From CAZCAC01 sp964496575 (GTDB taxonomy: Bacteria > Planctomycetota > UBA1135 > GCA-002686595), in assembly GCA_964496575.1 (NCBI GenBank), contig CAZCAC010000006.1:1-64000 (forward strand): a DNA stretch of 64,000 nt. The letters are read 5' to 3'. Positions 57,008-64,000 of the stretch are shown piece after piece. Every line of letters begins with the position of its first letter. Within the stretch, counting starts at the first letter, position 1. Under the pieces are notes generated by a model. The model was not told the origin of the DNA and did no database searches. It saw nothing but the letters and a program-made list of their open reading frames with translations. The translations under genes were made by a program, and so were the position numbers.

Positions 57008-59701
57008 TCATGGCAGCCACGTCGCGGCAAACCCGTTGGAGGCGTTGAACTCGAAGCCGCAGGGAGAAGCAACGGGATCGCGGTACCAGCACTGGTAGTA
57101 CTTCGTATCCCCGGCGACGATATTGCCCGCCTTGGCGCTGATAGCGATCGTGGTGAATGAAGCACCTGAGGTATCGGCGATCCGCACTTGCAGCCTCTTC
57201 AAGCCGCCGCCCGCACAGCTCAACCCGTCACCCCAGGGAACGCCGGGAGAGCGGTCGTTGTTCGCCTGGAAGTACAGACCGGCATTGCTCGGCACGAGAC
57301 CGGAGCTGTAGAGAACGAACGTGTCGTCGGTCAGCCGAGCCGTTCCGCAGCCATTCAGCTGCGCCCCAGAGGCGTACACCCCATTCGCGCACCCGGATTC
57401 CGGAACGCTCTCGTCATTGTCGTTGTTGCACGGGCACGGTGTGCCGCTGCCCGGGGTGCCGAAGCAGTATCGAGCCCCCGGCGGGCTCGATATCTCGACC
57501 ACGCCGTGGAACGCCGGGCCGCCGGTACCACCGAAGTCGTTCCATCCGGTACCGCTGGTGGCGTACCTCATGTGGGTGTAGTCCTCGGCCCCTCCATAGT
57601 CGTTGGGTTCCCCCGGACCCCAGTTCGTGAAGCTCACCGGCTCTCCACTCGTCCATTCGAAGGAGCCCTCGACGTTGGAGTCGTGGAACCCGATGAGCAA
57701 CTCGTTGTCAGTCCCGGCCGGACATTCACCGAAGTTCGCGAGCAGCCAGTCGTCCTCCGCCTGGTTGTTGATGGTCGCCAGATGACCACCGAGCGCCCTC
57801 GCCGTCGCCTCCGCCGTGATCCAGTCGGAGTGCTCCAGCAGGTGATATGAGTGGCCGCTGGTCGGGTGAACGGCGGTGCAGAGGGTCTGGAATCCGTTGC
57901 AGAGGTAGGCGGAGCCGGAGTCGGTCCAGATACCGTCGTCCAAGGGGGCGCCGCTGACGATTCGGTTGCCGGAGATGGCGACACTGTGACCGAATCGATC
58001 GCTGGGCGCGCCGTCGTAGGCCAGGAGCTTGCGAACCTGCTGTCCGGAGATCAGCTCGAAGATGTAGGCCGAGCCGGACTCGAACCCGCTTTCATCATTC
58101 CGCAGAGCACCGATGACCGCGATGGCCTCGTCGGCCGAGACGCTCCACCCAAAATGGTCATTGTCAGCCCCATCGGAAGGTAGCAGCTTGAAGAGCTGCT
58201 GCCCCGAGAGCGCATCGAAGACGTAGGCCGCCCCGGAGCGGTTGCCATGGTCATCATCCCAGTCCGCGCCGACGACCGCCCGATCGCCACTGATGGCCAC
58301 GCTCTCCCCGAAGCGGTCCTGCAACTCACCATCGAGTGGAACCAGTTTGTGGAGCTGCTGGCCCGTGGTCACATCGAAGACGAAGGCCGATCCTGAGTTG
58401 ACGACATTGCCGTCGTCCTGCGGGGATCCGATCGCGGCGAGGGGTCCGCTGACGGAGACACTCCACCCGAAGTTGTCGTAGGGGTCTCCATCGAGGGGTG
58501 TCAGCTTGAAATGCTGTTGGCCCGTCGTCGCATCGAAGACGTAGGCCGCGCCCGAGTCGTACCCAGCCGCGGTATCGTAACAGGCACCTACCACGATGCG
58601 GTCCTCGTCGACAGAGACACTGCGCCCGAAGGCGGCAGGGGAGACACCGTCGGAGGCCACGAGCTTGAGCAGCTCCTGGCCGGTGTTCACGTCGAAGATG
58701 TAGGCCGAACCGGACATGTCTCCCAGGTCGTCGTCGCGCCAGGCCCCGACCACGGCACGCTGTCCGCTGATGGCGACGCTCTTGCCGAATTCGTCGAATG
58801 CAGCCCCATCTGCAGGCAGTAGCTTGCGCAGCTCGAGACCCGTCATGGCGTTGAAGACGTAGACCGAACCGGAGTCCTCCCCGCTATCGTCGTCCTGGTG
58901 AGCCGCCACGAGAACATGACTCTCGTTGATGGCGACAGCCCCTCCGAACTCATCCTCCTGCGCCCGGTCCGATGCCGTCAGCTTGAAGAGGTCATCGGTG
59001 AACAGGCAGTAGTGGAATGTCACGTAAATGGTCGCGAATCCCTGATTGGTCCACGTTTGCAGGAGGTTGGTGCAACCGGCGCCTTGGTTGTCCATGGCCC
59101 AAGACGTCAAGGGGAAGTGGACCATGCCGGTTCCCATCCAGCCGGAGAAACCTGGAAGTCCGTCCTGGACTCTCCAGCTGAAGCACTCCGCATTGCTGGC
59201 CGGCGCGCCCAGGACGAAGAGGTACTCGTCGCCCGGATTCAGGACCCCGGTGGTTCAATCCAGCAGTACCTGGGTCGGGATGTGTGGGCTCTGTACCTGC
59301 GAGTTCGGCTCCAGCTGGACCCCCAGGTCGAAGAGCCAGCCACCCCCGCAGACCTGAACGGGATCGAGGTTCTTCATGTACACTTCAGCAAGGATGACCT
59401 CGAGCTCCACCTGCAACTCGACCGCGACGAGCTCGATCTCGGATGGGTCGACCCCGTGAAGCGTCGCGTACACCGACTCGTCGAACTGGGGTACGGATAG
59501 AAGGACAGGCGGACCGAAGGGCAAGGGTGCCGGTCCGTAGGCATCCGACTCGTGAGCCGTAAAGCCTGTCGCCCAGCCCGCCTGCGTGCACTGGGCATCG
59601 ACCGGACAGCCCCACTGAGCGGCCACCTCGGGGCACGCCAGCAGGATCGATGCGGCCGAAGCCGCAAGATGGGCGAGGGTCTTCGCTTTGAGCTTCGACA
59701 T
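57008..59701 (-). pseudogene. Surface protein: anchor-E-like, FG-GAP, C-type lectin and CPC-NDND module; in-frame TGA
   Basis: From the ATG at 59701 (signal peptide MSKLKAKTLAHLAASAASIL, then ACPEVAAQ) the frame would encode 897 residues but meets TGA at codon 149 (59255-59257). The same frame continues without another stop to 57008, and the sequence on both sides is one domain (LLSVPQFDESVYATLHGVDP before, TTGVLNPGDEYLFVLGAP after, choice-of-anchor E-like). About eight FG-GAP blades follow (AVAINESHVLVAAHQDDD, SVAISGQRAVVGAWRDDD pattern), then a C-type lectin domain (ATARALGGHLATINNQAED, FTNWGPGEPNDYGG, WNDFGG). The C-terminal module GTPCPCNNDNDESVPESGC ends FAATWLP. TGA may be a nonsense mutation (GGA or TGG to TGA) or a sequencing error. 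It is the last of three minus-strand genes. Confidence 0.75.
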
Positions 59702-59768
59702 TCTGTTTGCCTCTCGGTGGTCGTTCCAAGGGTTCAGTGAGTTCTCTGAATGCTGCCCCGGCCCCGAC

Positions 59769-61225
59769 CTACGGCGACCAGGGAATCCGGTATCCGTTGG
59801 TCGAGTTGAAGTCGTTGACCCCCGGTCCGCAGGGCGGGTTGTCCGTGGTGCGGTACCAGCACTGGTAGTACTTGGTGTCGCCGGCGGAGATGTTGCCCGC
59901 CTTGGCGGAGATCCCGATCGTGGTCTCGGATGACCCGTACCCGTTCGAGAAGCGAACCTGCAGGCGCTTGAGTGCGCCACCGCAGCAGCGTAGACCGTCG
60001 CCCCAGGGGGTCCCCGGGGAGAGATCATTGTTGGCCTGGAAGTAGAGGCCACTGTTGTTCGGCTCGAGGTGTATGGAGGAGAGGACCACGCTGTCGCTCG
60101 ACAGGCTGGCCGTTCCGGTCCCGTAGAGCTTGGCTCCGGAGGAGAAGACTCCGTTGTCGCAGCCGGACCCGGGCACACTCTCGTCGTTGTCGTTGTTGCA
60201 GGGGCAGGGAGTGCCGCTACCCGGAGAGCCGAAGCAGAATCCCACGCCGGGCCCTCCATCCAGGGTGCTGCCATCGTGCATCAGCCCGCCGTTCTGCTGC
60301 GTACCCGTGGTGAAGGGGAGGACCGCCGAGGCGGCATCTACATCCGAGACGATCAGGGTTGCCAGCACTGCCGGGTCCACGACCGTCTGCTCGGGGTGTG
60401 GGCGAGTTGACCGTCGATGCTGAACCAGCCGGATTCCCAGCCAGTCTCGCCCAGGATCTCGTCGGCGTCGTGCTGCGTCTGGGCCCTCAGGAACTCGTTC
60501 TCGAAGAACTCGGATACGTCCGCCAGGCGAACACGATCCCAGCAGTGGAAGGTATACCAGTCCGACAGTTTGTCCGAATTGTCATTCCACACCTCGAGCG
60601 CGACCTCGGTGGTGAACTCCCGGGTGCCGGTGAGGTTGATCAGGATCAACTCTGTATCCGGGCTGTCGTAATTCTGTCCTAGGAAGCGGGGGAACAGCAG
60701 CTCCCCCGCGGCCTGCTCGTACTCCACGCCGTCGAAGTCCCGAACGTCGTCGGATCCTACGTCCGGCCAGATCGCCTCGAAGACGAAGGGGTCGAGCGAG
60801 TACTGGGACGCCCCGGTTCCATCCAGCGTCATGCATGTGCCGACGAGATAGTTGTGAGAGATCGGGATGTCAGGATGATCGATATCGCAGGCATAGATGT
60901 AGACGAATCCCCGGTCGTTGTTCGGATTGTGAACATTCGTCAACACGCTCAGCGTATCCCTGGGGGTGAGGACCACATCACGCGTGAAGTGGTTGCAGTC
61001 CTCGGCGGAGATGTAGAAGAACCTGACGCAGATGTCGTAGGCGTCCGTGGCGGTGTTCGTCACCGTCAGGAGTGTCAGGGTGCCAGGACGGTTGTCATAC
61101 TCGGGCATCAGCAGGAGACTGCCGGGCTCCCCACGCTGGGCGAACACCGGCTTCGACAAGTTGGCGAGAACGACCAGCAGAGACGCGGCGGTCAGAACGA
61201 GGTGAATGTGGCTTCGCTTCTTCAT
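59769..61225 (-). pseudogene. PGSLLL-family surface protein with CPC-NDND module, single-base frameshift
   Basis: The ATG at 61225 follows GGGAGGA and opens a signal peptide (MKKRSHIHLVLTAASLLVVLAN). The first about 275 residues are an uncharacterised domain also found at 61245-62243 and, permuted, at 34550-36787: EPGSLLLMPEYDNRPGTLTL, TLSVLTNVHNPNNDRGFVYI, ELLFPRFLGQNYDSPDTEL, FHCWDRVRLADVSEFFE and DEILGETGWESGWFSIDG. At a run of four G's on the plus strand (60393-60396) the frame breaks. One extra base restores HTPEQTVVDPAVLATLIVSD, matching the paralogue's TQTIEDPAIVCLLVDRG, and continues into the C-terminal module GTPCPCNNDNDESVPGSGC ending NGYRIPWSP. Corrected length is 485 residues. It is the middle gene of the set, 19 nt after the first and 67 nt before the third. 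Confidence 0.8.
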
Positions 61226-61244
61226 GACATCCTCCCGTGCAAGG

Positions 61245-62243
61245 TCACGGACGGTCACCGGAGGAGGACTTCCCCCCCGCATCGGCGGGCAGGGTTCCGT
61301 TGTCCTGGATGCCGGTGCCGAAGGGGTGAACGGATGTTCTCCACCCGTCGGTCGGGCCTCTGTCGACGAGTAGACAGACGATCGCGGGATCTTCGATCGT
61401 CTGGGTGGCGCTCATGGTGACGACCCCATTCAGCCGCATCCATCCCGCTTCCAGGGTCTGCCACCCCAGGACCTCGTTCGGATCGTGGTTCATCCAGCTC
61501 AGAAACTGATTGGAGAAGCCGGCGGAGATGTCCAGCAGGTCGGTCTTCGTCCAGCAGTTGAACTCGTATTCGAGGGTGATGAGCTCCTCGTTGTCGTTGT
61601 GGACCTCGAATCCGACGGTCGTATCGAAGTGACGCCCCCCGGTGAGGTCGACCAGGACCAGCTGGCTGTCGAACAGGGCGGCATCCTGGCCGAGGAACCT
61701 CGGAACGAGCATCTCGTTCGATACCTGCTCGTACTCCCAGCCGTCGAGATCGAGAACTCCGTCCAGGTCGACATCGGTATTGGAGAACTCCCCGCTGCCG
61801 ATCCCTCGATAGGAGAAGGGATCGACGGTGTAATCGAGCATGCCCACCCCGTCCAGGATCGTCGAGGTCCCGATCAGGTGGTTGTACACGATCGGCGTGT
61901 CGGTCCCTTGCTCCATGGCGTAGACGTACAGGTAACCCTGCGTCGGCTGGGCATGGTGCGCATGGGAGACCACGGTGAGGGTGTCGGCGCTTGGCATCGT
62001 CACCAAGTACTCCCACTCCGAACAGGACTGGCCGTCGACGTAGACCCACTTCGTGTCCACGGTCGTCGAGGGACTCCGATCGGAGTTCGTGACGGTGATC
62101 AGATTGACCATCCCGCCAGTAGGCTGTGAGTCGTACTCGGCGAAGAGCAGGAGGCTCCCGGGAGGTCTCTTCTGTGCCTCGGCGGCGACGGACATACCCA
62201 TCAGGCAGGTCGTCACCCATACGGCCATCTTCGTGGCACTCAT
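61245..62243 (-). CDS. PGSLLL-family exported protein of unknown function
   Basis: This encodes 332 residues. Of two adjacent ATGs, the one at 62243 is better placed behind GGAGGA. The signal peptide is MSATKMAVWVTTCLMGMSVAAEA-Q. The remainder is the family domain in standard order: PPGSLLLFAEYDSQPTGG, NLITVTNSDRSPSTTVDTK, ADTLTVVSHAHHAQPTQGYL, NHLIGTSTILDGVGMLDYTV, WEYEQVSNEMLVPRFLGQ, FNCWTKTDLLDISAGFSNQF, LEAGWMRLNG and TQTIEDPAIVCLLVD. It lacks the CPC-NDND module of its neighbour and ends soon after VHPFGTGIQDNG. The next gene starts 19 nt after its stop, indicating an operon. The domain reads as beta-rich and probably extracellular; no function is known to me. Confidence 0.8.
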   Translation of the reverse strand: MSATKMAVWVTTCLMGMSVAAEAQKRPPGSLLLFAEYDSQPTGGMVNLITVTNSDRSPSTTVDTKWVYVDGQSCSEWEYLVTMPSADTLTVVSHAHHAQPTQGYLYVYAMEQGTDTPIVYNHLIGTSTILDGVGMLDYTVDPFSYRGIGSGEFSNTDVDLDGVLDLDGWEYEQVSNEMLVPRFLGQDAALFDSQLVLVDLTGGRHFDTTVGFEVHNDNEELITLEYEFNCWTKTDLLDISAGFSNQFLSWMNHDPNEVLGWQTLEAGWMRLNGVVTMSATQTIEDPAIVCLLVDRGPTDGWRTSVHPFGTGIQDNGTLPADAGGKSSSGDRP

Positions 62244-62246
62244 CAT

Positions 62247-62594
62247 TCTCCTCCGTTCCCCTCGTCTCGTCTGGATCCGATCGGGTGCCCGCAAGGCGGC
62301 CGTCGAGGGGATCAACGTGCCACACCACGGGGTGAATGAGAGTTCAGCGTGTCCGTACCCTGCGCGCCGGTAGGTGGTGTCAAGACGAGGAGGGTGCGCC
62401 TCCCAGGGTGAGTCCGGGAGCTTCGACCGAGGCGGGACCAACTACGTCCGACTCGGCTTCACCCAGGGAAGTCCTGGCCCGACAGGAACCGCACCGCGAA
62501 ATGCCCACCTTCTCCGCGGCTGCACCCTGGACGGGGCGAGAAGTGAACCGACAGGAGCTGCCCGCGCTCGCTCCTGGAACACCAGCTCAGCGGC
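62247..62594. other. Intergenic region, no gene seen
   Basis: About 348 nt lie between the start of the PGSLLL-family gene and the stop of the upstream minus-strand transporter. It should contain the promoter of the three-gene surface-protein set. No clear promoter, hairpin or coding frame is recognisable. Confidence 0.4.
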
Positions 62595-63311
62595 TCAGAG
62601 CCCGATCAGGATCAGCACCCCACAGGCGGTGATCGTCGCCCCGGCCACGGCGTGGGTATTGCGCCGCAGCCAGCCGAGCTCGAAGCGTCGCAGCCCCAGA
62701 GTCAGGGCGAGCACCGTCGTGAGCATGGTGCCGATCGTGGTCACCCCGAAGACGGTCACCACCGTGATCAGCAGCCCCACGTTTCCCGCCGCAGCGGGAA
62801 CCATCAGCTGGGGGATGAGCACTTCGCAGGGTCCGAAGACGAAGATGGTGAAGAGGACCCAGGGCGTGATCGACCGGCCCAGCGCCTCACTCTCGTGGAC
62901 GTGCGCGTGGTCGGAGTGGTGAGAGTGGACGTGGCTGTGAACGGTCCGGTCGGCGTGCGAGTGGACATGTTCGTGGCGCTTGCCCCGGACCTTCCGGCGC
63001 CAGCCCCAGACCGCGTAGGCGAGACCGAAGGCGATCATCGCCCAGGCGGCGAGGTCTCCGCGGGCCGACTCGATCATCTCCAGGCGGAAGATCGCTGCGC
63101 CGACGGCGATGCCGATCGCCCCGAGCAATACCGAGCCCAGGACGTGTCCCACGCCGCAGAGCACGGTCACCACGGTGGTCTTCGCCACGGACCACGAACG
63201 CGCCCGGGCCAGGACCACGAAGGGGAGGTAGTGGTCGGGACCGGCCAGGGTGTGGACCAGCCCGGTCACTGCGGCGAGAGCGATCAGGGAGCTCGAGGGT
63301 TCGGTGGTCAT
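62595..63311 (-). CDS. NicO/UreH-type membrane transporter with His-rich loop
   Basis: This encodes 238 residues with about six membrane helices. The first helix carries HTLAGPDH (His20 to His27), the metal-binding signature style of nickel/cobalt transporters and UreH/NicO relatives. A loop of 27 residues (113-139) contains twelve histidines (HEHVHSHADRTVHSH and on). In the second half, FGPCEVLIPQLMVPAAAGN is the inverted-repeat counterpart. It probably moves a divalent metal, most likely nickel or cobalt, across the inner membrane; annotation as a sulfite exporter-like protein is an alternative for this superfamily. No metalloenzyme genes are next to it. Confidence 0.8.
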   Translation of the reverse strand: MTTEPSSSLIALAAVTGLVHTLAGPDHYLPFVVLARARSWSVAKTTVVTVLCGVGHVLGSVLLGAIGIAVGAAIFRLEMIESARGDLAAWAMIAFGLAYAVWGWRRKVRGKRHEHVHSHADRTVHSHVHSHHSDHAHVHESEALGRSITPWVLFTIFVFGPCEVLIPQLMVPAAAGNVGLLITVVTVFGVTTIGTMLTTVLALTLGLRRFELGWLRRNTHAVAGATITACGVLILIGL

Positions 63312-63637
63312 GGGGCGGCCTCGGGAGGTATCTCGGCTGGATCGCCTCGATGCTAGAGGACGGATTCCCGCCAGACCGGCGCGGAGTCCGCCCGGACCCG
63401 AGGAAGGGTCGGTTTCGGGATCGTGCTCCTTCGCATCATCCCCGGCCTCGGCGCGGAGCGCAAGCGGCGTGGTCGGGGAATGGGCGACTCATGGAGAAGT
63501 GGTCCGGATGTCTCGATATCGGGGTCCGCCGTTCAGACGGTGTATGCGTGGTTTCGATTCTGTGACGCCGTTGACAGGAGCGCCCGGGTGCTCTCGCCTG
63601 TATCGATCCGACCAGCAGCTCCCGCCCGAGGGCTCCG
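63312..63637. other. Divergent intergenic region
   Basis: About 326 nt separate the transporter start and the MBL-fold gene start. Open frames here lack domain character. It is presumably the promoter region for both genes. Confidence 0.4.
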
Positions 63638-64000
63638 ATGAAGACACTCCTCTCCGTCCTGCTCCTGACCACTCTCCATGGCACCCAGGACACCGTCCCT
63701 CCGCAGCTCGAGTTGCTCGCGGAAGGCGTGCACCGCATCGTGCTCGACGGGGGCTTCCCCGCCAACGTGACCGCGCTCGTCAGTGAGGACGGAGCGCTCC
63801 TGGTCGACTCGGGATTCGACCGAACGCAGGACAGTCTCGCGGCGGCGCTGCGGAGTCTCGGTGCGAAAGCGGTGAAGGCGATCGTCAACACGCATCCTCA
63901 CGGCGATCACTTCGGGGGCAACGGGATCCTGGCCGCGGATGGAGCCGTCTACTGTCGCGGCCCCGTGCCCGGCCCGGTGACCACGACTCTCGTCGACGAG
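63638..64000 (+). CDS. MBL-fold metallo-hydrolase, partial (3' end outside window)
   Basis: The first 121 codons are present and the frame is open to the window edge. The N-terminus MKTLLSVLLLTTLHGTQD is a short signal peptide, so the enzyme is probably exported. The metallo-beta-lactamase fold begins with VHRIVLDGGFPANVTALVSEDGALLVDSG, and the zinc motif reads NTHPHGDHFGGN (His86, His88, Asp90, His91). Substrate cannot be predicted from this part; exported members include lactonases, beta-lactamase-like and quinoprotein-relay SoxH-like enzymes. Confidence 0.9.
   Translation, partial: MKTLLSVLLLTTLHGTQDTVPPQLELLAEGVHRIVLDGGFPANVTALVSEDGALLVDSGFDRTQDSLAAALRSLGAKAVKAIVNTHPHGDHFGGNGILAADGAVYCRGPVPGPVTTTLVDE

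Noticed and set aside
59255..59257. TGA as a selenocysteine codon
   Set aside because: The position is in a beta-domain without a Cys/Sec catalytic context in the paralogous layout, and I see no SECIS-like hairpin immediately downstream.

Overview
The window is a high-GC (about two-thirds G+C) bacterial chromosome segment. It has dense, mostly Shine-Dalgarno-led genes and an unusually large share of exported proteins. Several proteins end in a C-terminal module of the type CPCNNDND..PGSGCANG...SGLYFQANND...GDTKYYQCWYRD. To my knowledge this module is abundant in marine Planctomycetota and their relatives. It occurs here together with sulfatase, rhamnosidases, gingipain-like and tricorn peptidases, and choice-of-anchor and FG-GAP proteins. 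I therefore infer a Planctomycetota-like heterotroph; no rRNA, tRNA, CRISPR array, phage or insertion sequence is visible to confirm placement. A 10-N gap with flanking poly-C tracts shows that this is a draft assembly.

Layout. 0-10 kb: a large glycine-rich Ig-like exported protein, a PQQ-type propeller protein, a six-hairpin glycosidase-like protein, a membrane-anchored FG-GAP-like propeller protein and a small EF-hand/RG-rich exported protein. 10-14.1 kb: a probable Fur-controlled iron locus (operator, OprB-type porin broken by an assembly artefact, feoB). 14.2-20.9 kb: a C39-like peptidase/beta-helix fusion, a GH78 alpha-L-rhamnosidase behind a palindromic operator-like site, and a eukaryote-type citrate synthase with promoter and terminator. 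20.9-29 kb: an atypical sensor kinase, a C25 gingipain-like protease, and a rhamnose catabolic pair (rhaI-rhaB, translationally coupled). 29-38.5 kb: tricorn protease, FG-GAP surface protein, choice-of-anchor L protein with a permuted family domain, and a MATE exporter. 38.5-43.5 kb: a remnant of an AIM24-like gene, a protein built of about twelve 26-residue repeats, and a Tat-exported fucose-isomerase-like protein coupled to an unknown partner. 43.5-48.4 kb: a two-gene sensor/hybrid histidine kinase unit and, divergently, a Zn-metallopeptidase/ATP-grasp ligase pair. 48.4-55.7 kb: a GH106-like lipoprotein, a surface protein, a sulfatase and a pirin. 55.7-62.2 kb: a nitroreductase and a glycosyltransferase truncated at one shared junction, then a three-gene set of surface proteins, two of which are interrupted (in-frame TGA; single-base frameshift). 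62.6-64 kb: a NicO/UreH-type transporter and the start of an MBL-fold hydrolase.

How it fits together. GH78, GH106-like and six-hairpin hydrolases, a sulfatase, an exported isomerase-fold protein and cytoplasmic rhamnose isomerase plus rhamnulokinase suggest use of rhamnose-containing, possibly sulfated polysaccharides such as those of marine algae. No rhamnulose-phosphate aldolase is in the window. The exported adhesin-like, lectin-like, FG-GAP and beta-helix proteins look like a surface/attachment repertoire. The features most worth following up are: a circularly permuted lineage-specific domain and its tandem paralogues; the metallopeptidase/ATP-grasp pair; the Tat-exported isomerase-like two-gene unit; the AIM24 leader remnant; and three coding disruptions clustered between 56 and 60.4 kb that need read-level checking.
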